Positions 17,575 through 26,877 of a stretch of DNA of 64,000 bases are shown one piece after another. The position numbers and the translations under genes were made by a program. Position 1 is the first letter of the stretch, and the number at the start of each line of letters is the position of its first letter. The notes below the pieces were generated by a model. That model saw only the letters and a list, made by a program, of their open reading frames with translations, was not told the DNA's origin and did no database searches. Source of the stretch: Rhodoferax sp. WC2427 (GTDB lineage Bacteria > Pseudomonadota > Gammaproteobacteria > Burkholderiales > Burkholderiaceae_C); NCBI RefSeq assembly GCF_040822085.1, contig NZ_CP162006.1:1860001-1924000 (forward strand), read 5' to 3'.

Positions 17575-17612
17575 GGCTGGTGGCTTGCTTGCAAGCCACC
17601 AGCCATTTTTTT
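17575..17612 (+). terminator. Rho-independent terminator after the cupin-rhodanese gene
   Basis: Perfect 14-bp stem (GGCTGGTGGCTTGC, 17575-17588, with its complement 17591-17604), a 2-nt loop, and seven T at 17606-17612. It separates the cupin-rhodanese transcript from the tauD promoter that follows. Confidence 0.85.
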
Positions 17613-17630
17613 GCCCGTCCGCAGCAAAAT

Positions 17631-17686
17631 CCGCATAAGCACATCTGATTCGCGTCGTTGGCAGCACCGTTGCAGACCGCTACCGT
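17631..17686 (+). promoter_or_regulatory. shared sulfur-regulon promoter for tauD, with palindrome over the -10
   Basis: Box 17631-17659 begins CCGCATAA, contains ATCTGATTC and ends GTCGTT. The -10 hexamer TACCGT is at 17681-17686 after 21 bp. The start near 17693 leaves a ~23-nt leader. A perfect palindrome (ACCGCTAC, one base, GTAGCGGT; 17676-17692) covers the -10 and start site and could be an operator for a second factor. Confidence 0.72.
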
Positions 17687-17715
17687 AGCGGTTTCGTCTT
17701 TCGCAAAGTGAACCC

Positions 17716-18543
17716 ATGCAAGTGCAAGCCCTCGGCCCCACCATCGGTGCGCTGGTGTCCGATATCGACCTGGCCCTTCCCCCGGCCGACCCCCAGCGCG
17801 ACGCGCTGCTGGAGGCGTTGCTGCAGCACCATGTGCTGTTTTTTGAGAACCAGCCGCTCACCGCGCCCCAGCACCGCGACCTGGCGGCCCGTTTTGGCAG
17901 CCTGCACATCCACCCCATCTACCCCCAGCATGCCGAGGCCCGCGAGATCATCGTGCTGGACACCGACCTCGACAACCCGCCCGACAACGACAACTGGCAC
18001 ACCGATGTGACCTTCATCGACACCCCGCCGATGGGGGCTTTGTTGTCGGCCCGGCACTTGCCTCCTTCCGGTGGTGACACGCTGTGGGCCAGCGGCATTG
18101 CCGCCTACGAGGCCTTGTCCGAGCCGTTTCGGCGTTTCCTCGACCCGCTGCATGCCGAGCACGACTTTGCCCAGTCGTTCCCGGCCTGGCGCTATGCCCG
18201 CACGCCCGACGAGCGCCAGCGCTGGGAGGCCGCCTGCGCCAAGAATCCGCCCGTACGGCACCCGGTGGTGCGCACCCACCCGGTCAGCGGGCGGCGCGGC
18301 CTGTTTGTGAACGAGGGTTTCACCAGCCGCATCCTGGAGCTGGAGAAGAAGGAGAGCGATGCGGTGCTGGGCTACCTGCGCGGCCACATCGCCAAGCCCG
18401 AGTTCACGGTGCGCTGGCGCTGGAAGCCGTTTGACCTGGCCTTCTGGGACAACCGCCTGACCCAGCACTACGCCACGGTGGACTACCTGCCGCACCGCCG
18501 CGTGATGCACCGGGCGACCATCGTGGGCGACAAGCCCTTCTAA
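17716..18543 (+). CDS. tauD: TauD-family 2-oxoglutarate/Fe(II) dioxygenase
   Basis: A 275-residue dioxygenase of the TauD/TfdA family, which uses 2-oxoglutarate, Fe(II) and O2. TauD releases sulfite from taurine or other sulfonates. The iron facial triad is visible: His95 and Asp97 in WHTDVTF, and His265 in RRVMHRATI. The 2-oxoglutarate-binding arginine is in the same C-terminal region. No tauABC genes adjoin it. The strong shared promoter upstream supports a sulfur-starvation role. Alkylsulfatase (AtsK-like) or another sulfonate dioxygenase are alternatives within the family. Its TAA stop merges with the first base of the palindromic element that follows. Confidence 0.88.
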   Translation: MQVQALGPTIGALVSDIDLALPPADPQRDALLEALLQHHVLFFENQPLTAPQHRDLAARFGSLHIHPIYPQHAEAREIIVLDTDLDNPPDNDNWHTDVTFIDTPPMGALLSARHLPPSGGDTLWASGIAAYEALSEPFRRFLDPLHAEHDFAQSFPAWRYARTPDERQRWEAACAKNPPVRHPVVRTHPVSGRRGLFVNEGFTSRILELEKKESDAVLGYLRGHIAKPEFTVRWRWKPFDLAFWDNRLTQHYATVDYLPHRRVMHRATIVGDKPF

Positions 18544-18812
18544 GAACGTGTTCAGAGTCTTTTTGGGGCCGCGTTGGGGTGCAATCGGGATGAGTTGGTT
18601 GTCGGAGATCGCAGCATGGGCTCCCTGCCCATGCAAGGGCTCTGGCAGACAAATCGCCCGATTTCCCCCCAACCCGAAGGGCAGGTGCCTTTTCGGGCGC
18701 TCAGTGTCGTTACAAAACCAGCCAAGGCAGAAGCCTTGGCTTGGGTTTTGCGCCTAACTGCGCATCCCGAACAGGCACCTGCGCGGCCCCAAAAAGACTC
18801 TGAACACGTTCT
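18543..18812 (+). mobile_element. MITE-like palindromic element, copy 1
   Basis: A 270-bp element bounded by perfect 31-bp inverted repeats (18543-18573 and 18782-18812; outer end AGAACGTGTTC). Two further paired arms sit inside: 18574-18589 with 18657-18672, and 18681-18697 with 18766-18782 (one mismatch). These directly adjoin the outer stem, so the strand can fold as a three-way junction. Smaller hairpins lie at 18615-18633 and 18721-18740. It has no coding capacity. It fills the gap between convergent genes exactly, overlapping the stop codons of tauD and of the ABC ATPase gene. A second copy is at 26010-26281. A transposase-dependent MITE or a structured RNA are both possible. Confidence 0.8.
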
Positions 18813-19548
18813 AAGCCGCCAGCGGCGTGCGGATGTCGGCCAGAAACTGCTGCGCCCGCGGGTGCTGCGGCTGGCGGAAGAAGTCCTGCGGCGTGGCCCG
18901 CTCCAGCACCCGGCCCTGGTCCATGAACAGCACACGGTCGGCCACCTCGCGGGCAAAGCCCATTTCGTGGGTCACGCAGACCATGGTCATGCCGTCCTGG
19001 GCCAGGGAGCGCATGACCTGCAGCACCTCGCCCACCATCTCGGGGTCGAGTGCGCTGGTGGGCTCGTCGAACAGCATCAGCGGCGGGTGCATGGCCAGGG
19101 CGCGGGCAATCGCCACGCGTTGCTGCTGGCCACCCGATAGCGCGGCAGGATAGGCATCGGCCTTGTGCGCCAGACCGACGCGCTCCAGCAGGTTCAAGGC
19201 TTCTTCACGGGCCACGGCGGGGCGCAGGCCACGCAAATGCAGTGGGGCCAGGGTGCAGTTTTGCAGCGCGGTGAGGTGCGGAAACAGGTTGAACTGCTGG
19301 AACACAAAGCCGATGCCCGAGCGCAGCTGGTTCACGTCCACGCCGCGGCGGTAGATGTCCTGGCCGTCGAGCTGGATGCTGCCCGACTGGATGGATTCCA
19401 GCCGGTTCAGGGTGCGGATCAGGGTGGACTTGCCGGAGCCGGACGGCCCGCAGACCACCACCACCTCGCCGCGCGCGATGGTCTCGGTTACGTCCACCAG
19501 GGCGTGGTAGTCGCCGTACCATTTGTTGACCTTGTGCAGTTGGATCAT
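18811..19548 (-). CDS. polar amino-acid ABC transporter ATP-binding protein
   Basis: A 245-residue ABC ATPase of the GlnQ/HisP class. Walker A is GPSGSGKST, signature [15 protein letters not shown], Walker [16 protein letters not shown]-loop CVTHEMGFA. It energises the two adjacent permeases, whose upstream member overlaps it by 4 bases (ATGA). The four-gene operon is driven from the sulfur-type promoter at 21851-21906, so cystine or another sulfur-containing amino acid is a likely substrate, as in the E. coli cystine (TcyJLN) importer. That is inference. The stop codon overlaps the terminal repeat of the palindromic element. Confidence 0.87.
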   Translation of the reverse strand: MIQLHKVNKWYGDYHALVDVTETIARGEVVVVCGPSGSGKSTLIRTLNRLESIQSGSIQLDGQDIYRRGVDVNQLRSGIGFVFQQFNLFPHLTALQNCTLAPLHLRGLRPAVAREEALNLLERVGLAHKADAYPAALSGGQQQRVAIARALAMHPPLMLFDEPTSALDPEMVGEVLQVMRSLAQDGMTMVCVTHEMGFAREVADRVLFMDQGRVLERATPQDFFRQPQHPRAQQFLADIRTPLAA

Positions 19549-20234
19549 GCGGAAACTCTCACAGTGTGGGTGCGCTGCTCCAGCCAGTACGCGAAGCGCG
19601 ACAGGCCAAAGCACAAAACAAAATAGGCCAGCGCCAACAGGGTGTAGACGGCGGTGCTCTGGGTGAACACCTGGGTGTTGATTTGCGCGGCGATGAAAGA
19701 CACCTCGGTCAGCCCGATGATGTAGCCCAGCGAGGTGGCTTTGATGGTGGCCACAAACTGGTTGACCAGCGAGGGCAGCATGTGGCGCAGGCCCTGGGGC
19801 AGCACCACCAGGCGCATGGTTGCCAGGTAGCCCAAACCCAGCGAACGGGCTGCTTCCACCTGGCCCTTGGGTACGCCGTGGATGCCTGCGCGCACGATCT
19901 CCGCCAGGTACACGCTGTCAAACACCACCAGGGCCATCAGCATGGTCCTGAACTGGTCGGTCTTGTGGCCGGTGAGGCTGGGCAGAAAGAAGTAGGCCCA
20001 GAAGATCACCATCAGCAGCGGCACCCCGCGCACGAGGTACACCCCGGCAGTCACAGGCCAGCGGATGGCGCGGTACGGGCTGACGCGTGCCAGGCCCAAC
20101 GCAATGCCCAGCGGCAGCGACACCAGCAGCGCCAGCGCAGCCAGCAGCACCGTCAACGCCAGCCCGCCCAGGGGGCCGTTCGGGTACTGCCCGACCAGAA
20201 AATAGACCCAGTAGGTCTGGATAAGCTCCCACAT
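19545..20234 (-). CDS. polar amino-acid ABC transporter permease
   Basis: A 229-residue inner-membrane permease of the HisM/GlnP (HEQRo/cystine) class with about five hydrophobic helices. The coupling loop [25 protein letters not shown] contacts the ATPase. ATG 20234 is chosen because the longer frame to 20339 lies inside the neighbouring permease gene. It overlaps the ATPase start by 4 bases and follows the partner permease after 10 bases, so the two permeases probably form a heterodimer. Confidence 0.86.
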   Translation of the reverse strand: MWELIQTYWVYFLVGQYPNGPLGGLALTVLLAALALLVSLPLGIALGLARVSPYRAIRWPVTAGVYLVRGVPLLMVIFWAYFFLPSLTGHKTDQFRTMLMALVVFDSVYLAEIVRAGIHGVPKGQVEAARSLGLGYLATMRLVVLPQGLRHMLPSLVNQFVATIKATSLGYIIGLTEVSFIAAQINTQVFTQSTAVYTLLALAYFVLCFGLSRFAYWLEQRTHTVRVSA

Positions 20235-20244
20235 ATTCGGGGCC

Positions 20245-20940
20245 TTAAACGGTGCGCACCGGGTAGCGGTGGTGGTACCACGCGCCCAGTCCGGTAATGG
20301 CCAGCGACACCAGCAGGTAGGCGCTGGTGGCAAAGGCAAACGCTTCGGCGCTGCGGAAGCTGGCCGACTCGACTTTGGCGGCCTGGTACATCAGCTCCGC
20401 CACGCCAATGACGGTGGCCACGCTGGTGTCCTTCCACAGGTTCAGGGTTTGCGACAGCAGCGGCGGTATGGTCACGCGCAGCGCCTGCGGCAGCACCACC
20501 AGCCGCATGGTGGCCAGAAAGCCCAAGCCCAGCGCGCGGCTGGCCTCGGTTTGCACCCAGGGCACGGCGCGGATGCCGCTGCGGATGTCTTCGGCCATGT
20601 AGGCGGCGGTGTACAGCGTGAGCGCCACCACCGCGCTGATAGCCTCGATGTTGCGCGCGTACAGCCATTCTTTGAGTGCGTCGGGTAGCAACTCGGGCGC
20701 GCCGAAGTACCAGAACAGCAGGTGCGCCAGCAGCGGCACATTGCGGATGCTCTCCACATACAGCCAGCCCAGGCTGCGCAGCAGCCTCAAGGGCGACAGG
20801 CGCAGCAGGGCGATGGCCGCACCCAGCGGCAGCGCCAGTACCAGGGTGGTGCCCGCCAGCTGCAGAGACAGCAGCAAGCCGCTGACCAGCAAGTCGTGGT
20901 ACTGCCCGGTGCGCAGCAGGTTCAGATCAAAATGCAACAT
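20245..20940 (-). CDS. polar amino-acid ABC transporter permease
   Basis: A 231-residue permease paralogous to its downstream neighbour. It has the coupling loop [25 protein letters not shown] and about five transmembrane helices (LLLSLQLAGTTLVLALPLGA, AISAVVALTLYTAAYMAEDI). ATG 20940 is placed 49 bases after the binding-protein gene. With its neighbour it forms the membrane channel of the importer. Substrate is inferred from context as a sulfur-containing amino acid. Confidence 0.86.
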   Translation of the reverse strand: MLHFDLNLLRTGQYHDLLVSGLLLSLQLAGTTLVLALPLGAAIALLRLSPLRLLRSLGWLYVESIRNVPLLAHLLFWYFGAPELLPDALKEWLYARNIEAISAVVALTLYTAAYMAEDIRSGIRAVPWVQTEASRALGLGFLATMRLVVLPQALRVTIPPLLSQTLNLWKDTSVATVIGVAELMYQAAKVESASFRSAEAFAFATSAYLLVSLAITGLGAWYHHRYPVRTV

Positions 20941-20989
20941 AAAAATGGGAACAGGCCGCAGCGGCGGCCTGTGTTGTGCGGCAAAGGCT

Positions 20990-21817
20990 TTAGATCTGGT
21001 CGCTGTCGATTTTGAAAGTGCGCTTGTCGAACTGCAGCTTGGTGTCCGGTCCGTACCATTTGACGAACAGCTTGTTGGCATCGCCCGAGCTTTCCAGGTC
21101 GCGCAGCACGCCGTCCACCAGGGTCTTCAGGCTTTTTTCGCCCTTCTTCAGGCCCAGCGCCAGCGGCTCCACGCTGATGCTTTGCGACAGGATGGCGTAG
21201 TCTTTCTTGGCGGCGCCCAGCTTGGCGTAGTCGTTGACCAGCGAGGCCTCGTCGTTCACATAGCCCACGCCCTTGCCCTGCTGCAACGCCAGAAATGCCT
21301 GCTGGGTGGTCTCGAAGGTCACCACGTCCACGCCCGGTACGGCTTTGCGGATGTTGGGTTCTTGCGTGCCGCCCTTGACGGTGAGCACCTTCTTGCCGCC
21401 GAGTGCGGGCAGGTCGGTGATGCCGCTGCTGGTTTTGACCAGCACCTTCTGGCCGGTGACAAAGGTGGTCAGTGAAAAATCGACCTGGGCTTCACGCTCC
21501 TTGTTGTGCGTCAGTGAAGCGGCCAGGATGTCCACCCGGCCCTGTTGCAGTTCGGGGATGCGGGCGGCCACGGCCAGTTGCTTGAATACCGGTTTCACGC
21601 CCAGTTTCTTGGCGATGGCGTTGCCGATGTCTACCTCATAGCCCACGATCTCGCGGGTTTTGGGGTCAACAAAGCTGTTGGGTTCGTCCGTGCCGAGCAC
21701 GCCGATGACGATCTCGCCTTTTTTCTTGATGTCGTCCAGCTGGTCGGCCCAGGCGGCGTGGGCGAACAAGGAGGTGGCGAGCGTGGCGGCCAGAACAACG
21801 GAGGGGCGAATGGGCAT
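20990..21817 (-). CDS. polar amino-acid (possibly cystine) ABC substrate-binding protein
   Basis: A 275-residue periplasmic binding protein of family 3. The Sec signal peptide is MPIRPSVVLAATLATSLFAH with cleavage near AWA-D. The mature part has the family pattern KKKGEIVIGVLGTDEPNSFV, GYEVDIGNAIAKKLG and GRVDILAASLTHNKERE. ATG 21817 is preferred: the shared promoter's -10 is 34 bases upstream, and the longer frame to 21958 would run through it. Divergent from cysK and under a matching promoter, it most likely serves uptake of cystine or another sulfur source. Glutamate/aspartate-type substrates cannot be excluded. Confidence 0.86.
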   Translation of the reverse strand: MPIRPSVVLAATLATSLFAHAAWADQLDDIKKKGEIVIGVLGTDEPNSFVDPKTREIVGYEVDIGNAIAKKLGVKPVFKQLAVAARIPELQQGRVDILAASLTHNKEREAQVDFSLTTFVTGQKVLVKTSSGITDLPALGGKKVLTVKGGTQEPNIRKAVPGVDVVTFETTQQAFLALQQGKGVGYVNDEASLVNDYAKLGAAKKDYAILSQSISVEPLALGLKKGEKSLKTLVDGVLRDLESSGDANKLFVKWYGPDTKLQFDKRTFKIDSDQI

Positions 21818-21850
21818 GGTGTGGATGTCCTGTAAGTGGTGAGGAGCCCG

Positions 21851-21906
21851 AATGTAGAGAGGGAACACGCAGCCGTGAACGAAGCAATCTGGATATGCAA
21901 ACGGGA
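21851..21906 (-). promoter_or_regulatory. shared sulfur-regulon promoter for the amino-acid ABC importer
   Basis: Minus-strand box 21906 to 21878 contains TTTGCATATCCAGATTGC and ends TTCGTT. After 21 bp comes -10 TACATT (21856-21851). The predicted leader is ~27 nt to ATG 21817. Here GCATAT lies closer to the TCGTT end than in the tauD-like boxes. It stands back to back with the cysK promoter. Confidence 0.68.
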
Positions 21907-21946
21907 AATTCGCATAACCAATGACGTGACCAGCCACAGACAGATT

Positions 21947-22002
21947 GCTTGTTTGCAACTGATTTTTAAGTCGTTGGTACGCGCTGGCTTTGCCCCTAGA
22001 GT
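21947..22002 (+). promoter_or_regulatory. shared sulfur-regulon promoter for cysK
   Basis: Box 21947-21975 contains AACTGATTTTTAAGTCGTT; -10 TAGAGT is at 21997-22002 after 21 bp, followed by GG. The leader to ATG 22034 is ~25 nt. The last 26 bp of the box match the encapsulin-operon box at 22 positions. Confidence 0.7.
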
Positions 22003-22033
22003 GGCCGCTTTTAGCTCTTTGGAAAGCCGCACC

Positions 22034-23008
22034 ATGTCTTCGATTTATGCCGACAACTCCCTGTCGATTGGCCGCACGCCGCTGGTGCGCCTGAACCGCA
22101 TCACCGATGGGGCTGCGGCCACCGTGCTGGCCAAGATCGAGGGGCGCAACCCGGCGTATTCGGTCAAGTGCCGCATTGGCGCGGCGCTGGTCTGGGACGC
22201 AGAAAAGCGCGGCCTGCTGGGGCCGGGCAAGGAGATCATCGAGCCCACTAGCGGCAACACCGGCATCGCGCTGGCCTTTGTGGCCGCCTCCAAGGGCATC
22301 TCCATCACCCTGACCATGCCCGAGACCATGAGCGTGGAGCGGCGCAAGATCCTGCTAGCCTACGGCGCCAAGCTGGTGTTGACCGACGGTGCCAAGGGCA
22401 TGAAAGGGGCCATCGCCAAGGCCGAGGAAATTGCCGCCAGCGACCCCAAATACGTGCTGCTGCAGCAGTTCAAGAACCCGGCCAATCCGGCCATCCACGC
22501 CACCACCACCGGCCCGGAAATCTGGCAGGACACCAATGGCCAGATCGACATCCTGGTCTCGGGCGTGGGCACCGGCGGCACCATCACCGGCGTGTCGCGC
22601 TACATCAAGCACATCCAGGGCAAGGCCATTGTTTCGGTGGCGGTAGAGCCCACGGCCAGTCCGGTGCTGACGCAAAAGCGCGCGGGCCACGAACTGAAAC
22701 CCGGGCCGCACAAGATCCAGGGCATCGGCGCAGGCTTTGTGCCCGATGTGCTGGATTTGTCGCTGGTGGATGCCATCGAGCAGGTCAGCAATGAAGAGGC
22801 CGTGGACTACGCCCGCCGCCTGGCGCGCGAGGAAGGCATTCTGGCGGGCATCTCTTGCGGCGCGGCAGTGGCGGCGGCGGTGCGCTGGGCCCAAAAACCC
22901 GAGAGCGCGGGCAAGACCATCGTGGTGATCCTGCCGGATTCGGGCGAGCGTTACCTGAGCTCGGTGCTGTTTGAGGGCGTGTTCGATGCCGCCGGCATCG
23001 CCGCCTGA
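22034..23008 (+). CDS. cysK: cysteine synthase A
   Basis: A 324-residue PLP-dependent O-acetylserine sulfhydrylase, which makes cysteine from O-acetylserine and sulfide. The PLP lysine is in [11 protein letters not shown], the substrate loop is [13 protein letters not shown], the phosphate-binding glycine loop is [10 protein letters not shown], and the C-terminal part has [11 protein letters not shown]. Length is normal. The TSGNTG form and the short C-terminus fit CysK rather than CysM. ATG 22034 is chosen from the conserved N-terminus and from the promoter just upstream. Its O-acetylserine substrate would come from the acetyltransferase at 26877-27806. Confidence 0.93.
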   Translation: MSSIYADNSLSIGRTPLVRLNRITDGAAATVLAKIEGRNPAYSVKCRIGAALVWDAEKRGLLGPGKEIIEPTSGNTGIALAFVAASKGISITLTMPETMSVERRKILLAYGAKLVLTDGAKGMKGAIAKAEEIAASDPKYVLLQQFKNPANPAIHATTTGPEIWQDTNGQIDILVSGVGTGGTITGVSRYIKHIQGKAIVSVAVEPTASPVLTQKRAGHELKPGPHKIQGIGAGFVPDVLDLSLVDAIEQVSNEEAVDYARRLAREEGILAGISCGAAVAAAVRWAQKPESAGKTIVVILPDSGERYLSSVLFEGVFDAAGIAA

Positions 23009-23010
23009 AA

Positions 23011-23072
23011 TTTATAAAAAATCGGCCTCCAGCGCTTTTTCCATCAGCGTGACAAGCTACTAAAAATGTAGC
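23011..23072 (-). repeat. dispersed intergenic repeat, copy 5 (reverse orientation)
   Basis: The reverse strand reads TGCTACATTTTTAGTAGCTT, then CACGCTGATGG and AAGCGCTGGAGGCC, ending in a T-rich tail next to the cysK stop. It is the only copy of the family on the minus strand in this window. The rest of the gap to 23244 shows no clear promoter. Confidence 0.75.
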
Positions 23073-23244
23073 ATAGGCAAAAATACAAGCAACGGTTCAT
23101 TTCGGCCAACTTGCGCCCCGGGGCGGCCAAGTCGGCTAGGGCCTGCCCGCTTGCACCATGGCGCGGGGCGATGCAGCATTACATTCGCGGCAATGGCAGC
23201 ACCCGCTGCCTGCCCCGAACCCTGTGCATTGCGAGAGACACCCC

Positions 23245-24351
<1,107 letters not shown>

Positions 24352-24427
24352 GCTGCGCCAAAAGTCAGCGGTGCGCGGCCGTTCCGCGTGAAAGTGGGCC
24401 TGGGGTACAGGCCAAGGAGACATAAAA

Positions 24428-24997
24428 ATGAGCCTTTTAGCTTTGCACCCGGCCATCGGCCAAAGTAAAAAACCCGGCGCAGCGGGTTTTGGCGGCGGCA
24501 CGCTGACCTGCCACTGCAGCCACGACCCGGTGGTGGTCCGGGTGGATGCCCAGGTGGCGCACAACCACGCCTGCGGCTGTAGCAAGTGCTGGAAACCGGC
24601 CAACGCCTTGTTTTCCATCGTCGGTGTGGTGCCGCGCGACAAGGTGCATGTGGTGTCGCGCCCGGAAAAACTGCACGTGGTGGACCCCAACGCCACCATC
24701 CAGCGCCATGCCTGCAAGGCCTGCGGCGTGCACATGTTTGGCCGTATCGAGAACAAGGACCACGCGTTCTACGGGCTGGACTTCATCCACACCGAGTTGT
24801 CCCAGGATGCCGGATGGACCGGGCCGGAGTTTGCGGCTTTTGTGTCGTCCATCATCGAAACCGGCACCCCGCCGGAGCAGATGGCCGACATCCGCAAAGA
24901 GCTGCACAGCGTGGGGCTGGAAACCTACGACTGCCTGTCGCCCACGCTGATGGATGTGCTGGCCACGCAGGTGGCCAAGCTGCGCAAGGCCGCTTAA
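24428..24997 (+). CDS. gfa: S-(hydroxymethyl)glutathione synthase
   Basis: A 189-residue zinc protein of the Gfa family that promotes addition of formaldehyde to glutathione. Zinc-binding cysteines appear in [19 protein letters not shown] and [12 protein letters not shown]. Length matches the family (about 190). It starts 76 bases after frmA, behind AAGGAGACAT, and is surely cotranscribed with it. A convergent GlxA-type regulator follows 6 bases after its stop. Confidence 0.92.
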   Translation: MSLLALHPAIGQSKKPGAAGFGGGTLTCHCSHDPVVVRVDAQVAHNHACGCSKCWKPANALFSIVGVVPRDKVHVVSRPEKLHVVDPNATIQRHACKACGVHMFGRIENKDHAFYGLDFIHTELSQDAGWTGPEFAAFVSSIIETGTPPEQMADIRKELHSVGLETYDCLSPTLMDVLATQVAKLRKAA

Positions 24998-25003
24998 ACA
25001 GGT

Positions 25004-25996
25004 TCAGGGCCGCGCGCCACCAAAGCGCTCCCGGTACGCCTGCGGCCCCACGCCCAGGCGCTTGAGGAACAGCTTGCGCAGCGGTTGCTCGGATGCAAAG
25101 CCCACGCGCCCGGCCACGGATTTGAGCGGCAGGTCGCCTTCTTCCAGCAGGCGGCGGCCCGCTTCCAGCCGGGCCGATTCGATGAACTGCAGCGGGCTGC
25201 TGCCCACCTCTTTGGCAAACACGCGGCGAAAGTTGCGCTCGCTCATGGCCGCGCGGTCGGCCAGCAGGGCCACATCCAGCGGCAGCGACAGGTTGGACAG
25301 CACCCAGTCCTGGATGGTGCGGATGCCGGGGTGGCTGGTGTTCTGGCTGGTGAGGTGCACGCTGAACTGCGACTGCCCTCCCGGGCGCTTGAGGTACACC
25401 ACCAGGTCGCGCGCCACCTGCAGCGCCAGGCCGCGGCCAAAGTCGTCTTCCACCAGGGCTAGCGCCAGGTCGATACCGGCAGTGACCCCGGCCGATGTCC
25501 ACAGGCGGCCCGAGCGCAGATAAATCGCGTCGGCCTGCACCTGCACCGCCGGAAATCTTTCGCGCAGCAGGGCGGCCACGCTCCAGTGGGTGGTGGCGGG
25601 CAGGCCGTCCAGCACGCCCGCCGCCGCCAGAAAAAAGCTGCCCGAACACAGCGCCACCAGCCGCGTGATGTGCGGTGCCACGGCCGCCGCCCAGTCCACG
25701 ATGGCCGGGTGGGCCGCCAGCGCCACCTCGATCTGCCGTGCGCCCACGATGATGGCGGTGTGCGGCAAATCGTTGGCCTGCAGGGCCTGGGCCTGCAGCA
25801 GCATGTGGGTGTCAGAGGCCACCGGGCCCGCCGTGTCGGACACGACGCGCAGTGCGTAGCCCGCGGGGCGGCCTTCTTGCACCAGGTGCAGGTTGGCGTA
25901 CTCGAACACGCTCATCGCGCCGATGGCTTCAATGGCCTTGAACCCGGGGTAGACCACCATGTCGACGCGGCGCTGCGATGTGCTGATTTTTTCCAT
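25004..25996 (-). CDS. GlxA-family regulator (DJ-1/PfpI domain plus AraC DNA-binding domain)
   Basis: A 330-residue regulator. Residues ~10-190 form a DJ-1/PfpI-like domain with the nucleophile-elbow pattern VALCSGSFFLAAAGVLDG (Cys visible). Residues ~215-325 form an AraC-type double helix-turn-helix (DVALLADRAAMSERNFRRVF and VAGRVGFASEQPLRKLF). Members control catabolic genes such as those for quaternary amines and other nitrogen or one-carbon substrates. It converges on frmA-gfa, which are possible targets. The effector is unknown. Its upstream region is occupied by copy 2 of the palindromic element, whose end lies 14 bases from the start codon. Confidence 0.88.
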   Translation of the reverse strand: MEKISTSQRRVDMVVYPGFKAIEAIGAMSVFEYANLHLVQEGRPAGYALRVVSDTAGPVASDTHMLLQAQALQANDLPHTAIIVGARQIEVALAAHPAIVDWAAAVAPHITRLVALCSGSFFLAAAGVLDGLPATTHWSVAALLRERFPAVQVQADAIYLRSGRLWTSAGVTAGIDLALALVEDDFGRGLALQVARDLVVYLKRPGGQSQFSVHLTSQNTSHPGIRTIQDWVLSNLSLPLDVALLADRAAMSERNFRRVFAKEVGSSPLQFIESARLEAGRRLLEEGDLPLKSVAGRVGFASEQPLRKLFLKRLGVGPQAYRERFGGARP

Positions 25997-26009
25997 GCCG
26001 GATTGTCGT

Positions 26010-26281
26010 AGAACGTGTTCAAGGTCTTTTTAGGGTCGCGTTGGGGTGCAATCGGGATGAGTTGGTTGTCGGAGACCGCAGCATGGGCTCCCCGCCCATG
26101 CAAGGGTTCCGGCAGACAAATCGCCCGATTTCACCCCAACCCGAAGGGCCGGTGCCTTTTCGGGCGCTCAGCGTCGTTACAAAACCAGCCAAGGCGGAAA
26201 GCCAAGGCTCAAGGTTTTGCGCCTAGCTGCGCATCCCGAACAGGCACCTGCGCGGCCCTAAAAAGACCTTGAACACGTTCT
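26010..26281 (+). mobile_element. MITE-like palindromic element, copy 2
   Basis: A 272-bp relative of the element at 18543-18812, same orientation, no coding capacity. The terminal arms (31 bp, 26010-26040 and 26251-26281) differ from copy 1 at four left positions. Three are matched by compensating changes in the right arm and the fourth leaves a G-T pair. Internal arms are also largely kept. TA flanks both ends of the GAACGTGTTC core, which would fit a TA target duplication. It occupies most of the 407-base gap 25997-26403, ending 12 bases before the encapsulin promoter box. Confidence 0.8.
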
Positions 26282-26293
26282 AACGGATGTTTT

Positions 26294-26349
26294 GGTTGTT
26301 TAGAACTGATTTCTTAGTCGTTTGAGATTGGGGAGATGGCTTCTACAGT
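26294..26349 (+). promoter_or_regulatory. shared sulfur-regulon promoter for the encapsulin operon
   Basis: Box 26294-26322 contains AACTGATTTCTTAGTCGTT; after 21 bp the -10 hexamer TACAGT is at 26344-26349. The start near 26356 gives a ~48-nt leader with AGGAG before ATG 26404. The box and the GTGG after the -10 closely match the cysK promoter. Confidence 0.72.
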
Positions 26350-26403
26350 GGCTTTCAACAACCCCGCACGCTGGTGTGCCGGGTCTGAACCACAGGAGTT
26401 TGC

Positions 26404-26877
26404 ATGCCATCCGACACCGCTGAAGTGATCAGCCTGCCCCCCGAACTGGAGTCTGCCCGTGCGGTCGCTCTGGCCACCAACTTGCCCTATGCGGGTGGTG
26501 TCAGCCCGGCAGTCGCCTGGCGCTTGTTTGAAGCCGGTGCCGCCCAATTGGTAGACGTGCGCACGGCAGAGGAGCGCAAGTTTGTCGGCCACGTGCCCGG
26601 CAGCGCCCACGTGGCCTGGGCCACCGGCACCAGCCTGACGCGCAACCCGCGTTTCGCCCGCGAACTGGAAGCCAAGGTCGGCGGCAAAGAGGCGGTGGTC
26701 TTGTTGCTGTGCCGCAGCGGCAAGCGTTCGGCATTGGCGGCCGAAGCAGCAGCCAAGGCGGGCCTGACGCGCGTCTTCAACGTGCTCGAAGGCTTTGAGG
26801 GCGAGATCGACGGCCAGCAGCACCGCGGTGGCGGCGACGGCTGGCGCTTCCACCACCTGCCGTGGGTACAGGACTGA
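26404..26877 (+). CDS. single-domain rhodanese of the encapsulin operon
   Basis: A 157-residue rhodanese with an intact active-site loop CRSGKRS (Cys at about residue 103) and the DVRTAEERKFVGHVPG strand-turn. It could accept or donate sulfane sulfur from the cysteine desulfurase encoded at the end of the operon. There is no signal peptide. It is the first gene, behind AGGAG, and its TGA stop overlaps the ATG of the acetyltransferase gene (TGATG), so translation is coupled. Rhodaneses are established neighbours of family 2A encapsulins. Confidence 0.9.
   Translation: MPSDTAEVISLPPELESARAVALATNLPYAGGVSPAVAWRLFEAGAAQLVDVRTAEERKFVGHVPGSAHVAWATGTSLTRNPRFARELEAKVGGKEAVVLLLCRSGKRSALAAEAAAKAGLTRVFNVLEGFEGEIDGQQHRGGGDGWRFHHLPWVQD

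Noticed and set aside
23070..23130. The shared sulfur-promoter motif upstream of frmA (GCAT followed by CGGTT at the right distance)
   Set aside because: No TANNNT hexamer occurs at the fixed 21-bp spacing, and the box end differs from TCGTT.
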